The notes: generated by a model from the letters alone, not told the origin. A stretch of DNA of 45,845 bases from CAZYJR01 sp964647905 (GCA_964647905.1 CAZYJR010000033.1:1-45845); one strand, 5' to 3'. Positions 23,744 through 30,555 are shown, numbered from the stretch's first letter. Numbers and translations are program-made.

Positions 23744-23802
23744 GGCCAACCAGTCGCTTCAGGCGACGCTCGTTCGTCGCGCGCCTGAGCTTTATGTTAT
23801 GT
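23744..23802 (+). other. attC-like cassette recombination site 4
   Basis: The core ggccaac (23744-23750) and the right core gttatgt (23796-23802, fits GTTRRRY with one exception) enclose arms gcttcaggcg (23755-23764) and cgcctgagc (23782-23790) that pair with a single unpaired T. It closes the RHH-MazF cassette. Confidence 0.75.
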
Positions 23803-23840
23803 CCGCAAGTGATTGGGCGAAACGTATTTGAAGGAAAATC

Positions 23841-24269
23841 ATGAATCACAAAACTCTCAATAGAAACAGCCAAGACGAAGTAACAAATCTTTTTACTTCG
23901 GTTTTTACATCTTCAGAGGGGGAAAAAGAAGGGAATCTGATTGGCAATCTTGTCTCGGAGCTATCTTCAGGAATCAACAATCAAAACATTATCTGTTTTG
24001 GCACATACATAGAAGAATCAATCATTGGATCGATTTTATTTACTCGCCTTCAATTCAAAGAGGATATCCAGGTTTACATGCTTGCACCCGTTGCTGTTGA
24101 CACAGATCATCAAGGAACGGGCGTTGGGCAGGCCCTTATCAATCATGGCCTTAATGAGATGAAAAAACGATCTGTGGTTGTCGCTATTACATATGGTGAT
24201 CCGCCTTTTTACTCTAAAGTAGGCTTTCGTGCGCTGTCAGAAAATGTCATTCAAGCTCCGATGCCCTGA
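23841..24269 (+). CDS. GNAT-family N-acetyltransferase, C-terminally short
   Basis: A 142-aa GNAT protein. VYMLAPVAVDTDHQGTGVGQALI contains the acetyl-CoA-binding motif A (Q-x-x-G-x-G), followed by VVAITYGDPPFYSKVGF, typical of the YhbS-like branch. Members I recall run on about 25 residues past this point; here the frame stops after QAPMP. The following gttcggc (24291-24297) resembles a right core, so a degenerate attC may have replaced the 3' end. The substrate is unknown. It may still fold, since the acyl-CoA site is complete. Confidence 0.75.
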   Translation: MNHKTLNRNSQDEVTNLFTSVFTSSEGEKEGNLIGNLVSELSSGINNQNIICFGTYIEESIIGSILFTRLQFKEDIQVYMLAPVAVDTDHQGTGVGQALINHGLNEMKKRSVVVAITYGDPPFYSKVGFRALSENVIQAPMP

Positions 24270-24329
24270 ACACCTACAGGTGACCTCATCGTTCGGCAAG
24301 GGGATTCATGGTTCAAAAAGGAAGATAGT

Positions 24330-24506
24330 ATGCCTGATGAAGCAAAAATTGATGATCGATCCGGTGTGGACAGAGGATTAATCGCCATGTTCCTAAGAAT
24401 GTCGCCCGAGGAACGACTACGGGCCAATGATAACGCTTTCCGTACAATTCTGGAGTTGAGAGATGCCCACAGGCGGCGAAAAGCCAACAAGCGCAAGCCT
24501 AGGTGA
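24330..24506 (+). CDS. 58-aa basic-tailed partner of the second nucleotidyltransferase
   Basis: A short gene, MPDEAKIDDRSGVDRGLIAM to RRRKANKRKPR. The middle (MSPEERLRANDNAFRTILELRDA) is a conserved-looking helix, and the tail is strongly basic. GGAAGA precedes the ATG. Its 3' end overlaps the next gene by 44 bp in another frame. I recall similar small proteins accompanying nucleotidyltransferases of the type encoded next, so a two-gene module is likely. DNA or RNA binding by the basic tail is inference. Confidence 0.65.
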   Translation: MPDEAKIDDRSGVDRGLIAMFLRMSPEERLRANDNAFRTILELRDAHRRRKANKRKPR

Positions 24507-25005
24507 AGTTCTGGAGGGGCTGTTAGAGGCAGCGGTCGATTTTATTTTGGTTGGAGGCCTTGCGGCGGTTATCCAGGGCGCCCCTGTCACAACAATGGAT
24601 GTGGATATCGTTCACAGTCAGGATCCTCAAAATATCGACAGACTACTTGCCTTTCTCAGAACTGTTGATGCCGTTCAACGTCGAATGGATGACAAGTTGA
24701 TTGAACCGAAGGGACGCGACCTCTCGGGAAAGGGTCACGTGCTTCTTACGACCCGGATCGGTCCGATAGATGTCTTGGCTGCTATTGAGGGGGGAAGATC
24801 TTATCAGGACCTCCTGGCGCACACCGTTGAAATCGATTTCAGGGGCCACACCCTTCGAGTACTGGACCTAAAGACGTTAATCGAACTAAAGAAGTCCTCA
24901 AAGGATCCCAAGGACAAGCAGCGCCTTCCTGTGCTTAAAGAAACTCTGCGGCAGTTGGAAAAGGAATACGGCCGCGAGGAGGACGAAAAAGATAGCGACA
25001 GATAG
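24463..25005 (+). CDS. MNT-fold nucleotidyltransferase-like protein 2
   Basis: A 180-aa protein. FILVGGLAAVIQGAPVTTMDVDIVH gives the nucleotidyltransferase core with D46/D48, and GPIDVLAAIEGG carries the third acidic residue; a basic-acidic C-terminal helix follows (KELKKSS-like region, LRQLEKEYGREE). It has the same design as the protein at 20908 but is clearly divergent. It forms a cassette with the 58-aa gene that overlaps its start. A phage-defence or TA function is plausible but not shown by the sequence. Confidence 0.78.
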   Translation: MPTGGEKPTSASLGEVLEGLLEAAVDFILVGGLAAVIQGAPVTTMDVDIVHSQDPQNIDRLLAFLRTVDAVQRRMDDKLIEPKGRDLSGKGHVLLTTRIGPIDVLAAIEGGRSYQDLLAHTVEIDFRGHTLRVLDLKTLIELKKSSKDPKDKQRLPVLKETLRQLEKEYGREEDEKDSDR

Positions 25006-25013
25006 CAATTGCC

Positions 25014-25065
25014 GCCGAACCCGTCGCTCAAGAGGACGCGGCGAAAAAGCGCGCCGCGTTGGCCC
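25014..25065 (+). other. attC-like cassette recombination site 5, degenerate
   Basis: The left core gccgaac (25014-25020) is good. The inner hairpin cgcggcg/cgccgcg (about 25037-25058) is strong, but the right core reads gttggcc and the outer arms pair poorly. It sits immediately after the nucleotidyltransferase stop, where a cassette end is expected. Confidence 0.5.
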
Positions 25066-25093
25066 ACACAATAAGCGCAAGGAGCAATACTAC

Positions 25094-25330
25094 ATGCCAA
25101 CAGTTTTGTGTTCTGCTCCATATCGCTTCTTTTTTTATGCGAGTGATCGTGATGAACCTGTTCATATCCATGTTGAACGAAACGAAAAAGTGCCAAAATA
25201 TTGGCTTGACCCTCCCCGGCTTTAAAACAGCGGCGGGTTCAATCGCCTTGAATTGAAGCAATTTCTTCTTATTATTAAGGAAAACCAAGCATCTTTAATT
25301 GACGCATGGAATGAATACTTTGGCATTTAA
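25094..25330 (+). pseudogene. DUF4160 protein with an in-frame ochre stop
   Basis: The 79-codon frame reads MPTVLCSAPYRFFFYASDRD, EPVHIHVERNEK, YWLDPPRL, then TAA at 25223-25225, then NSGGFNRLELKQFLL and DAWNEYFGI. DUF4160 proteins carry RL(Q/x)NSGGF at this point, so CAA (Gln) to TAA is the simple explanation. Everything else is of family length and in frame. The end overlaps the DUF2442 gene by 20 bp, the usual arrangement of this TA-like pair. Only readthrough would give a full product. Confidence 0.75.
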
Positions 25331-25628
25331 TATCGAAACACCTTATGCGGTAAAGGTACTGATAACCGACGATACCATTACGGTTGATCTCAGCGACGGG
25401 CGAACCATTTCAGCACCATTGGCATGGTTTCCCCGGCTTGAATATGCTGGTTCTGAGGAACGGGCAAACTGGAGATTAATTGGAAAAGGCCAGGGAATTC
25501 ACTGGGAAGATTTAGACGAAGATATCAGCGTAGACGGTCTCCTTGCAGGAAGACCATCCGGGGAAAGTCAAGATTCTCTGAAAAGATGGCTTGAAGGGCG
25601 AAAGTCCCCCAGCCCAACCAGTCAGTAA
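25311..25628 (+). CDS. DUF2442-domain protein
   Basis: A 105-aa protein with VLITDDTITVDLSDGRTISAPLAWFPRL, the DUF2442 core that binds DNA or partner proteins in DUF4160/DUF2442 modules, then GIHWEDLDEDISVDGLLAG at the C terminus. An upstream TTG at 25299 would add four residues; the ATG at 25311 is preferred. The last codons lie inside the attC site. It is intact, while its DUF4160 partner has a premature stop. Confidence 0.8.
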   Translation: MNTLAFNIETPYAVKVLITDDTITVDLSDGRTISAPLAWFPRLEYAGSEERANWRLIGKGQGIHWEDLDEDISVDGLLAGRPSGESQDSLKRWLEGRKSPSPTSQ

Positions 25629-25701
25629 ACCGCACGCCGGAAAGGCTTGAGGCGCTATGCGGGAAGTTCATTGGCGGCGCAGGTTTCTTCCAGCGTTATC
25701 C
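25612..25701 (+). other. attC-like cassette recombination site 6
   Basis: Exact left core gcccaac (25612-25618) and right core gttatcc (25695-25701) enclose 90 bp. The arms aaacc plus cgccg (25627-25639) pair with cggcg plus ggttt (about 25674-25685) around a longer loop. The size is in the upper attC range. It ends just before the promoter of the HigBA cassette. Confidence 0.6.
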
Positions 25702-25719
25702 ACATCATATCAAAACCAC

Positions 25720-25748
25720 TTGACACCTGAAACGTATCGGGTTACACT
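25720..25748 (+). promoter_or_regulatory. sigma-70 promoter of higBA
   Basis: TTGACA (25720-25725), a 17-bp spacer and TACACT (25743-25748) lie nine bases before the GTG start of the toxin gene. With so short a leader, the toxin would be translated from a nearly leaderless transcript, giving it weak translation relative to the antitoxin. Confidence 0.7.
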
Positions 25749-25756
25749 TACAGCGC

Positions 25757-26035
25757 GTGATTCAAAATTTCAAACATAAAGGCCTCAAGCGATTATTCGA
25801 ATCCGGGATTTCGAGCGGTGTGTATCCCCAACACGTAACCCGGATCTGGAAGATCCTCGCGCTTTTCGAAACGGCTGAAACTCTTGAAGATATGGATTTG
25901 CCAGGCCTGGGTCTCCACCAGCTCAAGGGAAATCGTAAAGGAACTTGGGCGGTCAAGGTCAGTGGGAACTGGCGAATTACATTCAAGATTCAAAGTGGTG
26001 ATGCCTTTGATGTAAATTATGAAGATTATCATTAG
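25757..26035 (+). CDS. higB: HigB-type endoribonuclease toxin
   Basis: A 92-aa RelE-superfamily toxin of the HigB/plasmid maintenance killer type: IQNFKHKGLKRLFESG, HVTRIWKILALFETA, GLGLHQLKGNRKGTWAVKVSGNWRI and DVNYEDYH. Order toxin-antitoxin and length are as in classical higBA. Translation begins at GTG, consistent with low toxin output. HigB cleaves mRNA on the ribosome. The module looks complete and has its own promoter. Confidence 0.9.
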   Translation: MIQNFKHKGLKRLFESGISSGVYPQHVTRIWKILALFETAETLEDMDLPGLGLHQLKGNRKGTWAVKVSGNWRITFKIQSGDAFDVNYEDYH

Positions 26036-26043
26036 GAGGGAAA

Positions 26044-26331
26044 ATGAATATGTATAATCCGCCTCATCCTGGCGAAATCATAAGAGAATTTTGTGTGGAA
26101 GCACTTAATATCAATGTCACGGAAGCGGCAAGAGCGCTTGGCGTTACCAGAAAAACTTTATCGGCATTATTAAATGGAAGAGCGGGAATTAGTCCTGAAA
26201 TGGCATTGAGATTATCAAAAGTATTTGGCAGGTCACCTGAAGGTTGGCTCAAGCTTCAACTTCAATACGATCTCTGGAAAACAAAGCAGTCCATTGATAC
26301 TAGCAATTTAAAGCGTATTGAGGCAGCTTGA
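26044..26331 (+). CDS. higA: HigA antitoxin
   Basis: A 95-aa XRE-type helix-turn-helix protein. PPHPGEIIREFCVEALNI is the HigA opening signature, and TEAARALGVTRKTLSALLNGR is the DNA-binding helix-turn-helix near residues 28-48. The start may be the ATG at 26044 or the one six bases later. AGGAGGG directly before it gives stronger translation than the toxin has. It binds HigB and represses the promoter at 25720-25748. Confidence 0.92.
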   Translation: MNMYNPPHPGEIIREFCVEALNINVTEAARALGVTRKTLSALLNGRAGISPEMALRLSKVFGRSPEGWLKLQLQYDLWKTKQSIDTSNLKRIEAA

Positions 26332-26344
26332 GTTCATTTTTCGG

Positions 26345-26440
26345 ATAACAACAGAATTCAGCAGACACAAAAAGCTGGCGGAATTTTGTGCAAATTTCAT
26401 TTTTTTACAGCTTTTGTACTGCTGATTCTAAGCGTTGTGC
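26345..26440 (+). other. attC-like cassette recombination site 7 (VCR-like)
   Basis: Cores ataacaac (left) and gttgtgc (26434-26440) enclose long arms: agaattcagcag (26353-26364) pairs with ctgctgattct (26419-26429) with one unpaired T, then cacaaaaagctg with cagcttttgt. Length near 96 bp and the TAACAA/GTTGTG cores resemble Vibrio cholerae repeats rather than the other sites here, so this cassette came from a different pool. Confidence 0.7.
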
Positions 26441-26494
26441 GAGAGATATAAAGAGCAACTTGGCCCAATTGAATGGAAATGATGGGATACGATT

Positions 26495-26749
26495 ATGAGC
26501 AAACTGGAAAAGCTGTACGAGCACATTTTGATGCGAAGATCAGATGCGAATGTCTCGTTCGAGACTTTATGCTCCCTGCTCAAGCGGCTTGGGTTTGATG
26601 AGCGTATCAGAGGGGATCACCATATCTTCACCAAGGATGGCGTTGATGAGATTCTCAATTTACAACCCAAAGAGGGTAAAGGTAAACCATATCAAGTCAA
26701 ACAAGTCAGGGATGTAATCCTGAAGTACCAAATTCGAATTGGAGAATGA
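26495..26749 (+). CDS. hicA: HicA mRNA interferase toxin
   Basis: An 84-aa double-stranded-RNA-binding-like HicA. VSFETLCSLLKRLGFDERIRG is followed by DHHIF, which contains the catalytic His, and LNLQPKEGKGKPYQVKQVRDVI. It is complete. It overlaps hicB by four bases and forms a cassette with it. HicA cleaves mRNA independently of translation and is neutralised by HicB. Confidence 0.9.
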   Translation: MSKLEKLYEHILMRRSDANVSFETLCSLLKRLGFDERIRGDHHIFTKDGVDEILNLQPKEGKGKPYQVKQVRDVILKYQIRIGE

Positions 26750-26964
26750 CGATGGAAAAAAAATACGAAATCATCATTTTTTGGAGCTCTGAGGACAATT
26801 CATTTGTGGCCGAGGTGCCGGAACTCCCAGGATGCATGGCGGACGGGAAGACCTACCAAGAGGCCCTAAGCAATGCGGAGCAAATTATCGATGAGTGGAT
26901 CGAAACTGCTACAAGACTCGGTAGGCCTATTCCTCAGCCGAAAGGCCGTCTTGCGTATGCCTAA
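26746..26964 (+). CDS. hicB: HicB antitoxin
   Basis: A 72-aa HicB: KYEIIIFWSSEDNSFVAEVPELPGC, then MADGKTYQEALSNAEQ, and PIPQPKGRLAYA at the end. It is the short type with no C-terminal DNA-binding domain, so regulation may be by the complex or lost. An internal ATG at 26752 is an alternative start. Its sequence is close to the HicB-like protein at 21375, including the tail, and both are followed by nearly the same attC site. Confidence 0.9.
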   Translation: MTMEKKYEIIIFWSSEDNSFVAEVPELPGCMADGKTYQEALSNAEQIIDEWIETATRLGRPIPQPKGRLAYA

Positions 26965-26979
26965 TCTACGGCACAGTTC

Positions 26980-27039
26980 GCACAACCAGCCCCTCAAGCC
27001 GACGCTCGCTCCTCGCGCGGCTTAAAGGCACCGTTCGGC
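26980..27039 (+). other. attC-like cassette recombination site 8
   Basis: Cores gcacaac (26980-26986) and gttcggc (27033-27039). The left arm gcccctcaagccg is identical to that of site 2; the right arm differs by three G to A changes (aaaggca for ggggcg), so pairing is weakened. About five mismatches separate the two sites overall. It closes the HicAB cassette. Confidence 0.7.
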
Positions 27040-27066
27040 ACTGAAAAAGGATAAATGTGAGGCATT

Positions 27067-27343
27067 ATGGGGCTACTGTTTGGATGGGATCCGAAAAAGG
27101 CATGGTGTTTCTTTTGACGAAGCAAGCAGGGCGCTTCGTGACCCTTTGTCACAGACGATTGAAGATCCCTTGCATTCTGAAAACGAGGAACGCTTTGTCC
27201 TGATTGGGCGATCCATTCAAGGACGGCTTCCGGTTACCGTCCATGTGGACAGAGGCGAGCGAGTATGTATTATCAGCGCCAGGCCGGCGACAAAAAAAGA
27301 GAGGCTTTCCGGTTCAGGGATATTACCGTCCCAATACGCCTGA
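27067..27343 (+). pseudogene. BrnT-family toxin, frameshifted and truncated
   Basis: From ATG 27067 the frame reads MGLLFGWDPKKA and then shifts. The BrnT sequence resumes as RKRHGVSFDEASRALRDPL, DPLHSENEERFVLIGRS, PVTVHVDRGERVCIISARPATKKER. A short deletion between similar cgaaaaagg stretches near 27100 explains the shift. At 27311 the right copy of the 120-bp repeat begins and replaces the C terminus and any brnA antitoxin gene. This cassette is therefore cut by the island boundary. Confidence 0.75.
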
Positions 27344-27430
27344 AATTCGCCGGCTGTCAAGACGGCAAATAACGGGACATAGGCTCGAGGCGGAGGGCGG
27401 GTGGTTAATGGGTCTTGATCTCAGCATCTC
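27311..27430 (+). repeat. 120-bp direct repeat, right copy
   Basis: Ungapped match to 17876-17995 (107/120 identical by hand). It begins inside the BrnT pseudogene and ends 45 bp before the ATG of the amidohydrolase gene. It contains TTGATC and, 17 bp beyond, TATGAG (27414-27442), a possible weak promoter for that gene. It marks the right edge of the accessory island. Confidence 0.85.
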
Positions 27431-27474
27431 TTGGCGGTATGAGATCAGGAAAGAGGGTTTTTCGGAGGAAGGGT

Positions 27475-28665
27475 ATGGAAGGCGAGAGCTTGATGGAGAG
27501 GGCGCAAGGCCTCAAAGAGCACCTGGCGGGTATCCGGCGGGAGATCCACAGCAACCCGGAGTTGGGATTCAAGGAGACCGCCACCACGGAACTCATTCGG
27601 CGCGAGCTGGCGGAGCTGGGTGTGGAGATCGCCCCCCTGGAGCTGAAGACCGGCCTTGTAGGAGTCCTTCGGGGCGGGCGGGGCGGTCCCGGGCCCGCAA
27701 CGGCTCTTCGGGCCGACATGGACGCTCTGCCTGTGACAGAGAATACGGGCCTTCCTTATGCCTCCCGAAATCCGGGGATAATGCACGCGTGCGGGCATGA
27801 CGGCCATGTGGCCATTCTCCTCGGTGCGGCAAGGCTCCTCTCGGAGATTCGAGGCCTCTTCTCGGGTACGGTCAAGTTCCTGTTCCAGCCCGCGGAGGAG
27901 CTCCTCAACGGGGCGAAGACCCTGGTCCAAGCGGGCTGCCTGAGGGACCCCGAAGTGGAGCGGATCGTGGGCGTTCACGGGTGGCCGGATATGGAGCTCG
28001 GGAAGGTGGGTGTCCAGGCCGGGCCTTTCATGGCCTCGGCGGACAGTTTTGTCATACGCGTCCGCGGGGCAGGCGGGCACGCGGCCTACCCGCACCGCTC
28101 CCGCGACCCGGTCCTCGCGTCGGCGCACGTGGTGACCGCGCTCCAGGCCGTGGTAAGCCGGGAGACGGACCCCATGGATAGGGCTGTTGTCTCTGTCTGC
28201 ACACTGGAGGCGGGCACCGCCTTCAACGTGATACCGGACGAGGTGGTGCTCGGCGGCACGGTGCGCTGCGAAAAAGAGGAGACCCGCGGTGCGATCCGCA
28301 AGCGGGTGGATCGAGTGGTCGCCAGGGCATCCGCGGCCCTGGGCTGCGATGGAGAGGTTCAATGGACCGGGCTGGTTCCCGCCCTGGTGAACGATAAAGA
28401 GACCTGCCTGGAGATCGCCGAGGCGGCCCGGGACGTCCTGGGACAAGAATCGGTCGAGGCCCCCGGTGCGACCATGGGCTCCGAGGACTTTGCAGTATAC
28501 CTGGAGCAGGTGCCCAGAGGGGCCATGTTCCGGGTGGGCTTGGGGGTTCCCGGCCGGGAACCCATGCGTCTCCACAACGACCGGTTCGACTTCAACGACG
28601 ACGCCCTTCCGGTGGGCGCGGCGGTTCTGGCCCGTCTTGTGCTGAATACTCACAGGCAAGCCTGA
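27475..28665 (+). CDS. M20D amidohydrolase (HipO/AbgB-like)
   Basis: A 396-aa zinc amidohydrolase. ALRADMDALPV (first metal Asp region), HACGHDGH (ligands Cys and His), FQPAEE (catalytic Glu pair), HGWPD, a dimerisation domain starting near GGHAAYPHRS, and GSEDF near the C terminus are all in order. These enzymes remove the acyl or aryl group from N-acyl amino acids, for example hippurate. In this context it could release an aromatic acid, which is inference. GGAGGAA lies four bases before the ATG at 27475; longer frames run into the repeat. Confidence 0.92.
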   Translation: MEGESLMERAQGLKEHLAGIRREIHSNPELGFKETATTELIRRELAELGVEIAPLELKTGLVGVLRGGRGGPGPATALRADMDALPVTENTGLPYASRNPGIMHACGHDGHVAILLGAARLLSEIRGLFSGTVKFLFQPAEELLNGAKTLVQAGCLRDPEVERIVGVHGWPDMELGKVGVQAGPFMASADSFVIRVRGAGGHAAYPHRSRDPVLASAHVVTALQAVVSRETDPMDRAVVSVCTLEAGTAFNVIPDEVVLGGTVRCEKEETRGAIRKRVDRVVARASAALGCDGEVQWTGLVPALVNDKETCLEIAEAARDVLGQESVEAPGATMGSEDFAVYLEQVPRGAMFRVGLGVPGREPMRLHNDRFDFNDDALPVGAAVLARLVLNTHRQA

Positions 28666-28732
28666 AAGCGAAGTCAGGCCGGCAAGGGGCCTGCAACGCC
28701 CCCGGGCGCCGGGCTTTTAAACGATTGCAAGG

Positions 28733-28775
28733 TTGACGGAATCAGATGGAAGAAGTAAACTAAGTTTTATAAACT
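28733..28775 (+). promoter_or_regulatory. promoter and palindromic operator of the Phd gene
   Basis: TTGACG (28733-28738), a 17-bp spacer and TAAACT (28756-28761) form the promoter. The palindrome agttt-tat-aaact (28763-28775) overlaps the start site, and AAACTAA occurs twice around it. This is the arrangement expected for autorepression by a Phd-family antitoxin. Confidence 0.6.
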
Positions 28776-28790
28776 AACTTTGGGGGCAAC

Positions 28791-29039
28791 GTGCGAACCA
28801 TCAACATCCATGAAGCCAAGACCCGCCTTTCCCGTCTTGTGGAAGAGGCCGCGAGGGGAGATGTTTTTATCATTGCCAAGGCCGGAAAACCGATGGTGAA
28901 GGTGACGCCGCTATCGGAAGGCGAGCTCCGGAACACCGAACGGTTCGGGTTCATGGCGGGCGAAATCCGGGTGCCGGACGATTTCGATAACCTCGGGCGG
29001 GAACAAATAGCAGCGCTTTTTGAAGGGCAGGGCGAATGA
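28791..29039 (+). CDS. Phd/YefM-family antitoxin
   Basis: An 82-aa Phd-type protein starting at GTG. TINIHEAKTRLSRLVEEAARGD and FIIAKAGKPMVKVTPL are the DNA-binding Phd fold; the C-terminal helix (PDDFDNLGREQIAALFEGQ) is the toxin-binding part, conserved in the VapC-paired subgroup. Its stop overlaps the ATG of the PIN relic (AATGA). It is intact with an apparent promoter and operator although its toxin is dead. Confidence 0.9.
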   Translation: MRTINIHEAKTRLSRLVEEAARGDVFIIAKAGKPMVKVTPLSEGELRNTERFGFMAGEIRVPDDFDNLGREQIAALFEGQGE

Positions 29040-29236
29040 AGCTGCTTCTGGACACCCATATCCTTCTTTGGGTCGCCGGCTCGCCGTAGAGGCTTTCCGA
29101 GGATGCCCGCTCTCTCTTGTCGGCATCCGAGAACAGTCTGTTTTTCAGCGCGGCCAGCCTCTGGGAGATCGTCATCAAGCTGGGACTCGGCAGGGAAGAT
29201 TTCCAACCGGATGATCCGGGACCACATTGCGCATGA
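29036..29236 (+). pseudogene. PIN-domain toxin relic (stop codon, 3' truncation)
   Basis: MKLLLDTHILLWVAGSP is followed by TAG (29087-29089), then RLSEDARSLLSASENSLFFSAASLWEIVIKLGLGREDF in the same frame, after which family sequence ends and a stop comes at 29234. More than half of the domain, with two or three acidic residues, is missing. Just after it, at 29264-29285, a 22-bp stretch is identical to part of the amidohydrolase gene (27967-27988), marking a recombination join. Confidence 0.8.
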
Positions 29237-29307
29237 ACTCCGGCGGCACCGCATAAATAAAAAGTGGGCGTTCACGGGTGGCCGGCCTTCACCCTCACCC
29301 CTTTCGC

Positions 29308-30555
29308 TCAGGCACAGAGCTCGATGATGAGCCCGGCGAAGACCTTGGCCGTCTCCACCAGTTCATCTTGGGTCACATACTCGTCTACTGCATGGGCCCG
29401 GGAGAAATCCCCTCCCCCGTACATTATCCCTGCAACGCCGTTCATGGAAGTCCAGTAGGCGTTTCCCAAAGACGAGTACCCTGCCATGTTGCCGGTGGGA
29501 ACGACCTTCTTGCCGGTGAGCTCACCCGCGACCGCCTGGACCGTCTTGACGAAGGGATGATCCGGGCCGATTCCGCCGGTCTGCCTGTCGTTCAGAAGCC
29601 GCATCCTCTCTATCACGAAATCCTGGTCCTTGGCCTGCAACTCCCTGACGGTCCGATCCATGAACTCCTTGACCACTTCTTTCTTGCGTGCAGGCCGGAT
29701 GTCGAAGGTGATCCTGCATCTCTCCGGTACCACGTTGATCGCCTCACCGCCCTGGAGGATGCCCAGGTTGACCGTTGTCGCCCCCATCAAAGGGTCCTCG
29801 TGGATCTCGAACCGCCTCACCGCGTTGGCCAGATCTATCGCCCGGTCCACCGCGTTGATCCCTTCGGCCGGATTGCCCCCGTGGGCGGATCGCCCCTTGA
29901 TTACAAACTCGTACCATAGACGGCCGCGCGCCAGGCAGCCCAGCGTATCGATACCCGTGGGCTCCCCGGCGATGTGGTAGTCGGGCTTGGGGAAACCCCT
30001 CTCCTCGAACCCCCGCTCGATCAGGTATCCCATTCCCGGCCACTGGCCTATCTCGTCGTCCACCGTGGAGGCTAGAAGCAAGTCGCCCCGGAGCTCCGCG
30101 CCGGCCTCCTTGAGCGCCCTGTATACGATGAGCTGGACGGCCAGGTGTGCCTTGGTATCCTCAGCCCCCCTGCCGTAGATGCGCCCTTCATGTAACTCCC
30201 CCTCGAAAGGCGGATAGGTCCACGCGTTCTCGTCCCCGATGCCCACCACGTCCATGTGTGCGTCCAGGCAGAAGACCGGGCCGCCTGCCGTTCCGGGGAC
30301 CCGGGCGACCACGTTGGGCCGCGGGACGCTCAGCCCCAGGGCCTCGATCTCCTCCTCCGGGGCCTCCACGACCACGGGATCCAGCCCCTCCGCCCTGTAG
30401 TTCTCCATCATGGCCTCGGCCATGCGCGCGTAGTCCCCCGGGGGATTGACCGAGGGGATCCGCACCAGTTCCTGAGTTATGCGGGCCAAGTCGTCCCGGG
30501 CCTGTTCCACCCGGGCTGCGACCGCCGCTCTAAGCGCCTTTTTGTTCCTGCTCAT
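29308..30555 (-). CDS. M20-family deacylase (ArgE/DapE/ACY1 type)
   Basis: A 415-aa zinc peptidase-family protein: FCLDAHMDVVG (first ligand His), GRGAEDTKAH (bridging Asp), STVDDEIGQ (catalytic region; the expected Glu pair reads DDE), AGEPTG, a dimerisation domain from GRSAHGG, and GGGDFSRAHAVDEYV with the last His. It is the last gene of the oligopeptide ABC operon, 40 bp after the second ATPase gene, so it likely cleaves the imported peptide or N-acyl compound in the cytoplasm. Confidence 0.9.
   Translation of the reverse strand: MSRNKKALRAAVAARVEQARDDLARITQELVRIPSVNPPGDYARMAEAMMENYRAEGLDPVVVEAPEEEIEALGLSVPRPNVVARVPGTAGGPVFCLDAHMDVVGIGDENAWTYPPFEGELHEGRIYGRGAEDTKAHLAVQLIVYRALKEAGAELRGDLLLASTVDDEIGQWPGMGYLIERGFEERGFPKPDYHIAGEPTGIDTLGCLARGRLWYEFVIKGRSAHGGNPAEGINAVDRAIDLANAVRRFEIHEDPLMGATTVNLGILQGGEAINVVPERCRITFDIRPARKKEVVKEFMDRTVRELQAKDQDFVIERMRLLNDRQTGGIGPDHPFVKTVQAVAGELTGKKVVPTGNMAGYSSLGNAYWTSMNGVAGIMYGGGDFSRAHAVDEYVTQDELVETAKVFAGLIIELCA

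Noticed and set aside
24267..24298. A further attC site after the GNAT gene (gttcggc core, acct/aggt arms)
   Set aside because: Only about 30 bp and a four-pair stem; too short and unpaired to call, though a degenerate site may have existed.
28684..28705. Near-identical 22-bp match between 28684-28705 and the MFS gene near 40797-40818
   Set aside because: The second copy lies in a coding region and is GC-rich and low in complexity; likely chance.
18658..29236. Possible stop-codon reassignment, because TAG, TGA and TAA occur inside conserved frames
   Set aside because: All three stops are used as normal terminators throughout the window and the in-frame ones occur only in decayed TA genes, some with frameshifts as well. 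Ordinary pseudogene decay explains them.
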